From assembly GCF_046591575.1 (NCBI RefSeq), contig NZ_JBIQWA010000008.1, positions 1 through 64,000 of the forward strand: 64,000 nucleotides of DNA, written 5' to 3'. Below, piece after piece: positions 45,022 to 54,182 of the stretch. Position numbers and translations under genes: made by a program. The stretch comes from Marivita sp046591575 (GTDB taxonomy: Bacteria; Pseudomonadota; Alphaproteobacteria; Rhodobacterales; Rhodobacteraceae). The notes under the pieces were generated by a model. The model was not told the origin of the DNA, did no database searches, and saw only the letters and a program-made list of their open reading frames with translations. Position 1 is the stretch's first letter; every line of letters begins with the position of its first letter.

Positions 45022-45669
45022 TCAGATCTTTTGCGGATAGCAGATGATCGACAAATATTTTATCGGCAGTTCAACCAATTCTTCCGGGCCATGCGGTGCA
45101 TCGGCATCAAAGAACAGTGTATCGCCGGGTTCCAACGAATAGTGTTTTTGCCCGTGCAGGTATTCGACCTTGCCCTCCAGCATGTAAATCATCTCGATGC
45201 CTTCATGCTGGAACGTCTTGAAGGTATCGGATTCATAGTTCAGTGAAATCAGATAGGGTTCAACCAGCACACCGCTGGCATTCGATCCGATATGACCCAA
45301 GAGGTTGTACTGGTGCCCTGCCCGCGTGCCTTCGCGTTCAATCTCAACGCCTTCCCCCGCCTTTGTGTGGACGGCCTCTCGGTGTTCTTCGTAACCTTTG
45401 AAAAACGCCGTTAATGGAACGGACAGCGCGTTGGCCAAGGTCTGCAACGTGGTCAGCGACGGCGAAGTGTTGCCGTTTTCGATCTTTGACAACATACCGA
45501 TGGACAAATCCGTCAGCCTCGACAACTCTGCAACGGTGATCCCTTGTTGCTTGCGGTACGCACGCACTTCACGTCCGATCGCGACCTCTAGCACCTTTTC
45601 GCGTTCATCCCGCAGGCTGTGTGGGTCTTGAACCAGGTTGGTATTCGGTTTTACGACATCCAGCGTCAC
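45022..45669 (-). CDS. XRE family regulator with cupin sensor domain
   Basis: 215 residues. The N-terminal XRE helix-turn-helix (about 25-85) includes VRAYRKQQGITVAELSRLTD, SIGMLSKIENGNTSPSL and LANALSVPLTAFF. The C-terminal cupin_2 domain has QHEGIEMIYMLEGKVEYLHG and LEPGDTLFFDADAPHGPEEL. Such regulators commonly sense small amines or amino-acid-like metabolites. It is convergent with dmmDABC and divergent from the GlxA-type gene, so it is a candidate regulator of dimethylamine use. Confidence 0.9.
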   Translation of the reverse strand: MTLDVVKPNTNLVQDPHSLRDEREKVLEVAIGREVRAYRKQQGITVAELSRLTDLSIGMLSKIENGNTSPSLTTLQTLANALSVPLTAFFKGYEEHREAVHTKAGEGVEIEREGTRAGHQYNLLGHIGSNASGVLVEPYLISLNYESDTFKTFQHEGIEMIYMLEGKVEYLHGQKHYSLEPGDTLFFDADAPHGPEELVELPIKYLSIICYPQKI

Positions 45670-45797
45670 GACAATCCTCGATACTACAGCAGGGGCCGGG
45701 CGACCGACCGGTTACAAGTAGAGTAATGATAATTCCCCTCATTGCAAAAACTATTCCTCGCAAGTAAATTTTTCCCCGCAGATGGCGGTCACAACAC

Positions 45798-46787
45798 ATG
45801 ACGAAAAAGATAGGGTTTTTGCTTTTTCCGGGCTTTCCGATGGCATGTCTGACGTCGGTTATAGAACCATTGCGCGCCGCGAACGAGATTTCTGACTCAA
45901 CCGCCTTTGAATGGACCCTAGCGGCCGAAACGCAGACCACGGTACAATCCAGCGCCGGTATCCCTTTCGAGCCGCAAACAACGCTTGCAACACTCACCCC
46001 GCCAGACGTGCTGCTGCTGTTGTCCGCTCCGTCTGTGACGTTTTCCAGCTCTGGCACCTCCGCACATTTGCGCCGGCTTGGGCGGCATGGCTGCGTTCTA
46101 GGCGCGATCAGCGGCGGCGTTTTTCCTCTGGTGCGCAGCGGCGCTGTCTCCGGTGAAACGCTTTCCGTGCATTGGTGCTACGAGGCCGCATTCGCGGCCG
46201 AATTTCCAGACATCCGCCGCAGTGACCAGGTCATCGAAGCCTCAAACCGGTGTGTGTCGGCGTCCGGCGCGGCAGCGGCGTTTGACCTGGCTTTGAGCTT
46301 TATCGACGACGCGCTTGGGGCAGATATCGCAACAGAAGTTGCCTGTTGGTTTCAACACCCGATGATGCGCAAGGTTGGCGTCAAACAATCTGTTCCGGTC
46401 CACCTGACCGAAACCATCAAAACCGATCTGTCGCCCATCGTGTCGCAAGCGATTGAAGTCTTCGCAGCAGACCTGTCTTGTCCGGTGGCGATCGGAGACA
46501 TTGCGGCACAGCTAGATATTTCCCCCCGCCATCTGGAACGAAGCTTCAAACAAGCAACCGGGCAAAACCCGACACAGTATTTCCGCTATCTGCGGATGCA
46601 AGCGGCCCGACAGATTGTAATGTACACCAATGACGCCATTCCGGATGTCGCGGCAGCGGTAGGATACGCCAGCGCGCGCCACTTTACCCGGCACTACCGC
46701 GATGAATACGGGCTTAGCCCACAAGAAGACCGCAAACGCATCAACCTTTACCGTGTTGAAGGCAACCGGCCTGTCCCGTCAGTCTGA
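45798..46787 (+). CDS. GlxA family AraC-type transcriptional regulator
   Basis: 329 residues. The N-terminal DJ-1/PfpI-like domain (IGFLLFPGFPMACLTSVIEP, GAISGGVFPLVRSGAV) has no obvious catalytic cysteine at the nucleophile elbow. The C-terminal AraC domain has two helix-turn-helix motifs (IGDIAAQLDISPRHLERSFK and IPDVAAAVGYASARHFTRHY). Related regulators (GbdR, CdhR type) control glycine betaine, carnitine or sarcosine use. Its end faces the end of the SoxG-like gene 24 bases away. Confidence 0.9.
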   Translation: MTKKIGFLLFPGFPMACLTSVIEPLRAANEISDSTAFEWTLAAETQTTVQSSAGIPFEPQTTLATLTPPDVLLLLSAPSVTFSSSGTSAHLRRLGRHGCVLGAISGGVFPLVRSGAVSGETLSVHWCYEAAFAAEFPDIRRSDQVIEASNRCVSASGAAAAFDLALSFIDDALGADIATEVACWFQHPMMRKVGVKQSVPVHLTETIKTDLSPIVSQAIEVFAADLSCPVAIGDIAAQLDISPRHLERSFKQATGQNPTQYFRYLRMQAARQIVMYTNDAIPDVAAAVGYASARHFTRHYRDEYGLSPQEDRKRINLYRVEGNRPVPSV

Positions 46788-46811
46788 CATCAACCACCCT
46801 GCCGAGTGTGT

Positions 46812-47375
46812 TCAGAACGCAGACCGGCAGGCCGTTAGAAGCGCGTGATGCAGCGAACCGGCAGAGCTGCGTGGGCCGATAATGGATATGGTTTCGGTGT
46901 CGCGGAAAATCACAAAGCAACCAAGATGGTCGATAGATGACCGCTGCACTTCTCCTCCCGTCCAAGCCCGGACATTGGCCGGGCAGAGACGCTCCAACAC
47001 AGATGCCAGATCACGCCCTTTCAGATCGAACCGGCACCAGGCGTCCGTTTGCTCGGTCACACTCGCATCCGAACCAAGTGTCTTCAACACGTGTTTGGCC
47101 AGATCCTCATGCGTTTCAATCGGAGCTTCGATCATCCATTGATCTGGCCCGGTCCAGAACGCTGAAAACGTATCCCCACCGTCACATCGCGATGTATCGG
47201 GGGCCGCGACGTTCAGCACTTTTGCCAGTCCAGAACGCGTGGCATCTTCCCGACCCAAACGGGCGGCCACGGAAGCCAGGGCGACAGACGTCACCTCGGT
47301 CACTGTGACTGGCCCAACGATATCCTGTCGAGGTTCAGTCCCGCCAAGTGGCGTTATTGGCCTAAGATCATGCAC
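46812..47375 (-). CDS. soxG: Sarcosine oxidase gamma-type subunit (SoxG / MgdD)
   Basis: 187 residues from the GTG at 47375, chosen because AAGGAG lies 9 bases upstream and the family N-terminus VHDLRPITPLGG begins there. The start overlaps the soxA stop codon. FWTGPDQWMIEAP, VTEQTDAWCRFDLKGRD and FRDTETISIIGPRSSAGSLH are gamma-subunit features. It is the last gene of the soxBDAG-type operon. Homologous subunits make up N-methylglutamate dehydrogenase (mgdABCD), and with mgsABC nearby that alternative is serious. Confidence 0.85.
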   Translation of the reverse strand: MHDLRPITPLGGTEPRQDIVGPVTVTEVTSVALASVAARLGREDATRSGLAKVLNVAAPDTSRCDGGDTFSAFWTGPDQWMIEAPIETHEDLAKHVLKTLGSDASVTEQTDAWCRFDLKGRDLASVLERLCPANVRAWTGGEVQRSSIDHLGCFVIFRDTETISIIGPRSSAGSLHHALLTACRSAF

Positions 47376-50319
47376 GGAGACGTTCTCCTTCCGGATCGAC
47401 GAAATGGGCGCTGACAACTTCGACATCGTGGTCGATCCCGGTCAGCGGGCTGACAAGGCGAACGATTTCGCCAGTGCGGGTGTCACCTGATTTCAGATAG
47501 CCGATGCCGATATGACACCCAAGGTTGGGGGAATAACAGGCGGATGTGATATACCCCTGATCATGTGCTGCATCGACCGGTGATCCTTTGGTCATCAGAT
47601 GCGCGCCAGCAGGGACGGAATCGGAGGCATCAACCGGCTTAAAGCCAACCAGTTTGAGCGCATCATCCTCGTTCAGGCCAGGACGTTCCGAGAGTGTAGA
47701 GCCGATGGAATCCTTTTTCTTGGATACCATACGCCCCATGCCGAGATTGAAGGCCGTTGTCGTCCCGTTCAGCTCGTTTCCGGCTGCGTGTCCCTTTTCA
47801 ATCCGCATAACGCTTAGCGCTTCTGTGCCGTACGGGGTCACATCGAACTCTTTGCCTTCTTCCATCAGCTTGCGCATCAGCGCGTCACCATAGCGGGTCG
47901 GCACCGCGATCTCGAACGCCAATTCCCCCGAGAAAGAAATCCGGAACAACCGCGCCCGCAGGCCACCGCAGACGGTGATCTCGCCGCAAGCCATGAAGGG
48001 GAACCCTTCGTTCGAGATGTCGAATTCGGGGTCCACGATCTTTTGCAACAGCTTGCGCGAATTCGGCCCGGCCACGGCGTATTGCGCCCAGGCTTCGGTG
48101 GTGGAAATCAGCTGGACATCCATGTCCGGAAACAGACACTGCCGCACGAATTCCATGTGCCGATAGACCGGAACAGCGTTGGCTGTCGTGGTTGTGACAA
48201 CAAAATGATCCTCGGCCAGACGCGCGGCGGTGCCGTCGTCCATGGCAATCCCATCTTCGCGCAACATCAGGCCATAGCGGGTTTTGCCCACTGCCAGCTT
48301 GGCAAAGCCATTGGCATAGACCTTGTTGAGAAAATCCGCCGCATCCGCGCCTTGCACGTCGATCTTGCCCAACGTGGTACAATCGCACACACCCACGGAC
48401 TTGCGCGTCTGCAAGACCTCGCGGTCCACGCTATCGCGCCAATGTGTTTCACCGGGTTTAGGGAACCACTGTGCGCGCAGCCACATGCCAACCTCGACAA
48501 ACACCGCGCCCTGTTCTTCTGCCCAGTAATGGCTTGGGGTTTTGCGTACGGGGCGGAAATCTTTGCCGCGTGACCGTCCTGCCAACACACCGATAGACGT
48601 TGGCGTATAGGGAGGGCGGAACATTGTTGTGCCAACCTCGGGAATGGCCTTGCCAGCCACCTCTGCCATGATGGCAAGCCCGGCGATGTTGGACGTTTTC
48701 CCCTGATCTGTCGCCATACCAAGCGTTGTATAGCGCTTGAGATGCTCTACCGACGTAAAATTCTCTTGGTGTGCCAAAACAACGTCTTTTGACGTCACAT
48801 CGTTTTGCTGATCAACCCAGGCACGCTTGGCCCCCTGAACGTGCCAGAATGGCGTCAGGCGCGCGGGCGCATCCTCGGCCTGCGGCAGGTCAGCCTGACT
48901 GACGCTGATATTCAGATCTTCCAATACGGTTTTCGCCGCATCCTGCCCTGATTCAAGCGCCTGATGGGTACTGAACGCACCAGTCGCGGCACCGGCAGGA
49001 ACCAGACCGGGGGGCAATGTCCCACCTGGCAGAAACGCGCTGAGCGTATCGTCCCATTCAGGGCGGCCGCGCTGATGGCAGGTCAGGTGCACATTTGGGT
49101 TCCATCCGCCAGATACCCCCAACAAATCGACATACAGCGTGCGGCGTCCACCACCGGGACGTTCCACTTCAACAGATTTCAGACCAAGCCTGCCTTGGGT
49201 GTCGATCACAACACCCCCGGCAATGGTTTCGTAATCCGTGGTTTTCGGCGCGTCCGACCGCGTATCAATCACGGTTGCCTTGACACCTTTGGCCGCAAGA
49301 TCAGCCGCAGTGCGATGACCGTCGTCATTATTTGTGAACACGGCAACAGACCTGCCCGGACGAACCGCCCAACGGTTGGCATAACTGCGCAAGGCCGAGG
49401 CCAGCATGATGCCGGGCCGGTCATTGTTCTGGAACACAATCGGCCGTTCCGTCGCCCCGGCGGACAGAATCGCCCGCTTTGAATAGATGCGCCACAAGAT
49501 CTGACGCGGTTTGCCCGGCACCGGCGAGGACAGATGGTCACTCACCCGCTCGACCATACCATAGATCCCATGATCGAAGGCCCCGATAACCGTGCTACGT
49601 GGCATAACACGTACATTTGGCATGGAGTGCAGTTGAGCAACCGTCTGTGCCGCCCACTCTGATCCGTCTTGATCGGACAATGTGCCTGTATCGCTGTTCA
49701 AACGACCGCCAAGGACAAAATCCTCATCCGCAAGGATTACCTGCGCCCCGGATTGACCCGCAGTCAAAGCGGCCGCAAGCCCGGCTGGACCTGCGCCAAT
49801 AATCAAAACATCGCAGTGCAGGAAGCCTTTGTCATAGGAATCCGGGTCCGGTTCGTGCGACAGCGTGCCAAGACCGGCAGCCTTGCGAATTATCGGCTCG
49901 TACACCTTTTCCCAAAAGGCGGCTGGCCACATGAATGTCTTGTAATAGAATCCGGCGGCAAAGAAATTGGACAAGCGATCATTGACCGCCATTGCGTCCC
50001 ATTTCAAAGACGGCCAACGGTTTTGCGACTGTGCGCTCAGGCCTTCAAAAAGCTCTGCGGTGGTGGCGCGGGTATTGGGTTCCTTGCGCGCACCCATTCG
50101 CAGTTCGACAATCGCGTTCGGCTCTTCCGAACCGGCGGTCAAAGGGCCGCGTGGGCGGTGATACTTGAACGACCGGCCCATCAAACGCACGCCATTGGCC
50201 AGCAGGGCCGAGGCCAACGTATCACCGGCAAAACCGGAATACTCCACCCCATCAAAGGTGAAAGACATGGGTGAATTGCGATCAATCAGGCCGCCATCTA
50301 GTCGGGTGTGGCCGGTCAT
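47368..50319 (-). CDS. soxA: Sarcosine oxidase alpha-type subunit (SoxA / MgdC)
   Basis: 983 residues, the usual length. N-terminal 2Fe-2S/ferredoxin-like segment (FTFDGVEYSGFAGDTLASAL), pyridine-nucleotide-disulfide-type NAD-binding fold (DVLIIGAGPAGLAAALTAG, about 174), then a C-terminal GcvT/aminomethyltransferase part for tetrahydrofolate (SVGVCDCTTLGKIDVQGAD, YAVAGPNSRKLLQKI). It oxidatively demethylates an N-methyl amino acid and passes the carbon to folate. It overlaps the delta gene (50316-50319). Sarcosine versus N-methylglutamate cannot be decided from the sequence alone. Confidence 0.88.
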   Translation of the reverse strand: MTGHTRLDGGLIDRNSPMSFTFDGVEYSGFAGDTLASALLANGVRLMGRSFKYHRPRGPLTAGSEEPNAIVELRMGARKEPNTRATTAELFEGLSAQSQNRWPSLKWDAMAVNDRLSNFFAAGFYYKTFMWPAAFWEKVYEPIIRKAAGLGTLSHEPDPDSYDKGFLHCDVLIIGAGPAGLAAALTAGQSGAQVILADEDFVLGGRLNSDTGTLSDQDGSEWAAQTVAQLHSMPNVRVMPRSTVIGAFDHGIYGMVERVSDHLSSPVPGKPRQILWRIYSKRAILSAGATERPIVFQNNDRPGIMLASALRSYANRWAVRPGRSVAVFTNNDDGHRTAADLAAKGVKATVIDTRSDAPKTTDYETIAGGVVIDTQGRLGLKSVEVERPGGGRRTLYVDLLGVSGGWNPNVHLTCHQRGRPEWDDTLSAFLPGGTLPPGLVPAGAATGAFSTHQALESGQDAAKTVLEDLNISVSQADLPQAEDAPARLTPFWHVQGAKRAWVDQQNDVTSKDVVLAHQENFTSVEHLKRYTTLGMATDQGKTSNIAGLAIMAEVAGKAIPEVGTTMFRPPYTPTSIGVLAGRSRGKDFRPVRKTPSHYWAEEQGAVFVEVGMWLRAQWFPKPGETHWRDSVDREVLQTRKSVGVCDCTTLGKIDVQGADAADFLNKVYANGFAKLAVGKTRYGLMLREDGIAMDDGTAARLAEDHFVVTTTTANAVPVYRHMEFVRQCLFPDMDVQLISTTEAWAQYAVAGPNSRKLLQKIVDPEFDISNEGFPFMACGEITVCGGLRARLFRISFSGELAFEIAVPTRYGDALMRKLMEEGKEFDVTPYGTEALSVMRIEKGHAAGNELNGTTTAFNLGMGRMVSKKKDSIGSTLSERPGLNEDDALKLVGFKPVDASDSVPAGAHLMTKGSPVDAAHDQGYITSACYSPNLGCHIGIGYLKSGDTRTGEIVRLVSPLTGIDHDVEVVSAHFVDPEGERLRA

Positions 50320-50603
50320 TTGGAACGTCCCTCTTGGCGCGCAACGTCGCGGGCCAGTTCTACTTTGGTGATGTCATGTGTGGTGGTGTCGCGGGTGACG
50401 ACCAACCAAGATCTGTCGCCTTGTTCGTGAAACCAAAGCTCACGATGCTCTCCAGCGGGGTTGTCGCGCAAATAGCCATATTCGGTAAAATCGGCCACCG
50501 CTGTGTCAGCTTGCCAATCCGGCCGGCGAATAAGCATGGCATCGCCCTTGTACACAAACTCGGCAGAGTCGCGCGGGCCGAGGATGGGGTGATCAATTAT
50601 CAT
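50316..50603 (-). CDS. soxD: Sarcosine oxidase delta-type subunit (SoxD / MgdB) lacking the zinc cysteines
   Basis: 95 residues, normal for the delta subunit: DHPILGPRDSAEFVYKGDA, ENPAGEHRELWFHE-like segment (seen as DNPAGEHRELWFHE) and WLVVTRDTTTHDI. Typical SoxD begins with a CPxCG zinc motif. Here the equivalent residues are HPILG and the whole protein has no cysteine, so the structural zinc site is lost. This departure may mark the N-methylglutamate dehydrogenase branch. It lies 13 bases after soxB and overlaps soxA. Confidence 0.85.
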   Translation of the reverse strand: MIIDHPILGPRDSAEFVYKGDAMLIRRPDWQADTAVADFTEYGYLRDNPAGEHRELWFHEQGDRSWLVVTRDTTTHDITKVELARDVARQEGRSK

Positions 50604-50616
50604 GTCGTGCCTTTCC

Positions 50617-51867
50617 TCAGTGCAGATTGGGCTGATTGCCCTGGCCCTTTTCGTCGATCATATGCCCGGTGGCGAAGCGATCGAAACGATAGGCGGTTGC
50701 GGTTTTGTGGGGGGTGTCGGTCGCCAACAAATGCGCATAGGCAAAACCGGATGCGGGCGTCGCCTTAAAGCCGCCATAACACCAACCACCGTTGAAATAG
50801 AGCCCGTCGATATGGGTCCGGTCAATAATCGGAGACCCGTCCATCGACATATCCATAATCCCGCCCCACATGCGCAACAGACGCGCGCGGCCAAGGTTGG
50901 GGAAAATCGCCATGCCACCTTCGCAGACATCCTCGACCACGGGCAGATTGCCGCGTTGGGCGTAGGTGTTGTACCCGTCCGGATCGCCCCCAAAGACCAG
51001 CCCGCCCTTGTCGGACTGGCTGCAATAAAAATGCCCTGCGCCGAAGGTTATCACCCCAGGGAGAAGAGGCTTCAAACCTTCGGACACGAAAGCCTGCAAA
51101 ACAGTGCTTTCAATGGGCAGGCGCATCCCGGCCTTGGCCATAAGGCGCGAGGATGACCCGGCGACACAGGCCGCCACCTTTTTCGCGCCGATAAATCCGC
51201 GCGATGTCTCGACACCGGTGCAAACGCCGTTCTCGATCTTGAAGCCGGTCACTTCGCAATTCTGAATGATATCGACACCGTGCTGATCAGCGGCGCGGGC
51301 ATAGCCCCAGGCAACCGCGTCGTGGCGCACCGTGCCTCCGCGAGGCTGTGCAAGGCCACCTTTGATCGGGAAACGGGCGTTATTGACGTTCAGGAACGGA
51401 TAGCGTTCGACGATCTGTTTGGTGCTCAGCAGCTCGGCATCCGCACCGTTCAACAGCATTGCATTGCCCCGCCGGATGAACGCATCGCGCTGTGCGTCAG
51501 TGTGGATCAGATTGAGGATGCCACGCTGACTGACCATCGCATTATAGTTCAGATCCTGCTCCAGACCTTCCCACAATTGAAGCGAGAATTCGTAAAATGG
51601 CTCGTTGCCGTCCAGCAGATAGTTAGAGCGGATGATCGTCGTGTTGCGTCCGACATTGCCGCCGCCAATCCAAGCCTTTTCCAGCACAGCGATTCGGGCC
51701 TGCTTGAACTCTTTGGCAAGATAATAGGCCGTCGCAAGGCCGTGCCCGCCGCCGCCAATGATCACGTAATCATAATTCGCTTTCGGCTCTGCATCGCGCC
51801 AAGCCGGGCCCCAGCCGCGGTGACCGGTCAGCGCTTCTTTGATGACTTTGAACCCTGAGTACTGCAT
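50617..51867 (-). CDS. soxB: Sarcosine oxidase beta-type subunit (SoxB / MgdA)
   Basis: 416 residues. N-terminal FAD-binding motif DYVIIGGGGHGLATAYYLA near residue 30, WIGGGNVGRNTTIIRSNYLL (flavin-attachment region of the beta subunit), LLRMWGGIMDMSMDGSPIID and NGGWCYGGFKATPASG. This is the catalytic subunit of the heterotetramer. It is the first gene of the operon soxB-D-A-G. A 271-base region separates it from the divergent tmoX. See the delta subunit for the reasons to consider N-methylglutamate as substrate. Confidence 0.9.
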   Translation of the reverse strand: MQYSGFKVIKEALTGHRGWGPAWRDAEPKANYDYVIIGGGGHGLATAYYLAKEFKQARIAVLEKAWIGGGNVGRNTTIIRSNYLLDGNEPFYEFSLQLWEGLEQDLNYNAMVSQRGILNLIHTDAQRDAFIRRGNAMLLNGADAELLSTKQIVERYPFLNVNNARFPIKGGLAQPRGGTVRHDAVAWGYARAADQHGVDIIQNCEVTGFKIENGVCTGVETSRGFIGAKKVAACVAGSSSRLMAKAGMRLPIESTVLQAFVSEGLKPLLPGVITFGAGHFYCSQSDKGGLVFGGDPDGYNTYAQRGNLPVVEDVCEGGMAIFPNLGRARLLRMWGGIMDMSMDGSPIIDRTHIDGLYFNGGWCYGGFKATPASGFAYAHLLATDTPHKTATAYRFDRFATGHMIDEKGQGNQPNLH

Positions 51868-52072
51868 AGATTCGGACTCCTTTGGGTTATTCTTCTTTAA
51901 TTTTAGAACTGTGTCGCCGCCTCATTCAGACAGAAATGTGCCTGAATCGGACATGACCGTTCGAAAAAATATCTGCCTCAACGTCGCACACCTGCTGTCG
52001 TGGCCAAACCACCAGATGATATCGAAATGAAAAAATCTTGATCTGCAGGAAAAAAGTGGTTTTTACTACATC

Positions 52073-52120
52073 ATTCCAATCTCGTGCCCGCACGTTTGGA
52101 ATACCTGCTTCAAGGCAGGT
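52073..52120 (+). promoter_or_regulatory. Two tandem hairpins in the tmoX leader
   Basis: Hairpin 1: ATTCCAA (52073-52079) pairs with TTGGAAT (52096-52102), and inside it CGTGC (52083-52087) pairs with GCACG (52090-52094). Hairpin 2 follows directly: ACCTGC (52103-52108) with GCAGGT (52115-52120). They end 10 bases before GGGAGG, the tmoX ribosome-binding site, and the second is followed by GATTTT. This could be a translational or attenuation control element, or the outer palindrome could be a protein operator. Confidence 0.5.
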
Positions 52121-52138
52121 GATTTTAAGGGAGGAAAT

Positions 52139-53080
52139 ATGAATAAATTTACGACAGCACTTGCAACAGGTGTCCTTTCGCTTGCGCCGCTCATGGCAGC
52201 CGCCGACAGCGACGATCCGATTGTCATTCCAATTCATAACTGGTCATCACAGATCGTCATGTCAAACGTCGTGGGTCAGATCTTTGAGGAAATGGGCCTG
52301 AACGTCGAGTATGTCACAACAGACAGCCAAGCGGTCTACGAGTCCATCCGCCTTGGAGATGTCACATTGGGGATGGAGGTCTGGGAAGGGGCCTTTGGCG
52401 CATCATTCCGCGCTGCGTTGGAAAAAGGCGGCATCGTCGATGTCGGTGACCACGATGCGGTCACCCGCGAGGATTGGTGGTATCCGATGTGGACCAAAGA
52501 CGCGTGTCCGGGTCTGCCTGACTGGCAGGCGCTGAACGAATGTGCCGCGATTTTTGCGACACCGGAAACAGGCGACAAAGGCCGTTATCTTGATGGGCCG
52601 GTCGACTGGCTCAAGCACGGCAAGGAACGTGTGGATGCCCTTGGCATGAATTTCGAAGTGATCAACGCGGGTTCTGCCGCAGCACTTTGGGCAGAAATCG
52701 GTGCCGCAGAAGCCAGCAAAAAGCCAATTGTGGTCTTCAACTGGACGCCAAACTTTGCCGAAGCCGTATGGCCGGGCGAATTTGTCGAATTCCCGGAATG
52801 GGAAGATGGGTGTGATAAAGACCCTGCGAAAGGACCAAACCCGGATGCCTTGTATGATTGCGGCAATCCTGCCGACGGTTACATGAAAAAGGCCGCCTGG
52901 GAGGGGATGGAAGAGAAATGGCCAGACGCGTTTGCCGTGCTGAGTAAAATTTCCTTCACCAACCCACAGATCGCCGAAATGGCAAAACTGGTCGATATTG
53001 ATGACTACGAGCCGGAAGAGGCAGCCGAGATCTGGTTGGAAGACAACGAAGAAATCTGGCGTCCGTGGATCGGCAGCTGA
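52139..53080 (+). CDS. tmoX: Trimethylamine N-oxide ABC transporter substrate-binding protein (TmoX-like)
   Basis: 313 residues. Signal peptide MNKFTTALATGVLSLAPLMAAA, then an OpuAC/ProX-type fold. Tryptophans suited to cation-pi binding of quaternary or N-oxide amines are visible in HNWSSQIV, EVWEGAFG, REDWWYPMW and FNWTPNFAEAVW. GGGAGGAAA precedes the ATG. Position with a double-length permease and next to tmm matches tmoXWV of Ruegeria pomeroyi. Choline, carnitine or glycine betaine are the alternatives. Confidence 0.82.
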   Translation: MNKFTTALATGVLSLAPLMAAADSDDPIVIPIHNWSSQIVMSNVVGQIFEEMGLNVEYVTTDSQAVYESIRLGDVTLGMEVWEGAFGASFRAALEKGGIVDVGDHDAVTREDWWYPMWTKDACPGLPDWQALNECAAIFATPETGDKGRYLDGPVDWLKHGKERVDALGMNFEVINAGSAAALWAEIGAAEASKKPIVVFNWTPNFAEAVWPGEFVEFPEWEDGCDKDPAKGPNPDALYDCGNPADGYMKKAAWEGMEEKWPDAFAVLSKISFTNPQIAEMAKLVDIDDYEPEEAAEIWLEDNEEIWRPWIGS

Positions 53081-53112
53081 GCACGCCTTTACGATAAATC
53101 CATTTCGTGAAC

Positions 53113-53141
53113 CCTTGCCCGAAATTCACATTCGGGCAAGG
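53113..53141 (+). repeat. Intercistronic hairpin between tmoX and tmoW
   Basis: CCTTGCCCGAA (53113-53123) and TTCGGGCAAGG (53131-53141) form a perfect 11-base-pair stem around a 7-base loop. There is no T-run, so it more likely stabilises the upstream tmoX message than ends it. The effect would be more binding protein than ATPase or permease. Confidence 0.65.
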
Positions 53142-53168
53142 CATTCCTGTTTCCCAAAGGTGCTTTTT

Positions 53169-54182
53169 GTGAGCAATACCGTTATATCCGCTAAAAATGT
53201 TTGGAAAATTTTCGGCCATGACCCGGTTGAGTATCTAAAGAACTTACCCGAGGGGCGAAGTTTCGACGACATCCGTGCTGACGGCTATATTGCCGGTGTC
53301 CGCGATGTTTCGATTGACGTCGGGCGCGGTGAGTTGCTGGTGATCATGGGGCTTTCCGGCTCTGGCAAATCAACCCTCGTTCGCTGCTTTTCGCGGCTGC
53401 ACGAAATCACGGGTGGCACGATCGAAGTTGATGGTCAGATCATAGGAGATCTGTCAGAACCCGATCTCATTGACTTGCGCCGTAACAAGATGGGCATGGT
53501 GTTTCAGTCCTTTGGACTTTTGCCACATCGCACCGTTCTTGAAAATGTCGCCTTCCCGCTTGAGATGCGGGGCCAGGATCGCCACACCCGCCGCGACCGC
53601 GCGATGGAAGTCATTCAACTGGTTGGCCTTGAAGGGCGTGAAGAGTATTTTCCGCGCGAATTGTCAGGTGGGCAGCAACAGCGCGTTGGCATTGCGCGCA
53701 GCCTTGCGATTGAACCGGATATCTGGTTCCTGGATGAACCATTTTCCGCGCTCGACCCGCTGATCCGGCGTGAAATGCAGGATGAATTCCTGCGCCTGCG
53801 CGAAATTCTGGGCAAAACGATTGTCTTCATCACCCACGACTTTGACGAGGCCCTGCGACTTGCCGACCGGATCGCCATAATGAAAGATGGCGCGGTCGAA
53901 CAGTGCGATACGCCGGACCAGATCGTGTTGAATCCGGCCACCGAATATGTTGCCAAATTTACCGAAGACATCGACAAGGCGCGTGTTGTTCATGCCGGAG
54001 GTTTGATCACCCCGGGCCTAACGGCGACGGGCGATGCTGTCCAGGCAACCGCAACTGTGCAAGATTTGGCGCGCCTTCTGGTCAATGACACACGAGACGG
54101 AATTCCCGTAAGCAACGGCGATAAGTTGGTCGGGGCGATGGCGCGAAAAGATGCGCTTGATATACTGTTGCAGGCAAGCTGA
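53169..54182 (+). CDS. tmoW: TMAO/betaine-type ABC transporter ATP-binding protein (TmoW-like)
   Basis: 337 residues from the GTG at 53169 (AAAGGTG upstream). The frame stays open into tmoX territory but the homology starts at VSNTVISAKNVWKIFG. Walker A MGLSGSGKSTL, signature ELSGGQQQRVGIARSL, Walker B IWFLDEPFSALDP, switch FITHDFDEAL. The C-terminal extension is an incomplete CBS-like domain, as in ProV/OpuAA. It overlaps the tmoV start by one base. Confidence 0.88.
   Translation: MSNTVISAKNVWKIFGHDPVEYLKNLPEGRSFDDIRADGYIAGVRDVSIDVGRGELLVIMGLSGSGKSTLVRCFSRLHEITGGTIEVDGQIIGDLSEPDLIDLRRNKMGMVFQSFGLLPHRTVLENVAFPLEMRGQDRHTRRDRAMEVIQLVGLEGREEYFPRELSGGQQQRVGIARSLAIEPDIWFLDEPFSALDPLIRREMQDEFLRLREILGKTIVFITHDFDEALRLADRIAIMKDGAVEQCDTPDQIVLNPATEYVAKFTEDIDKARVVHAGGLITPGLTATGDAVQATATVQDLARLLVNDTRDGIPVSNGDKLVGAMARKDALDILLQAS

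Noticed and set aside
45701..45716. GACCGACCGGTT between the XRE and GlxA-type genes, resembling the paa operator
   Set aside because: Shares only the ACCGACCGGT core by chance-level similarity. The flanking ATTAAT and TATG of the two paa sites are absent.
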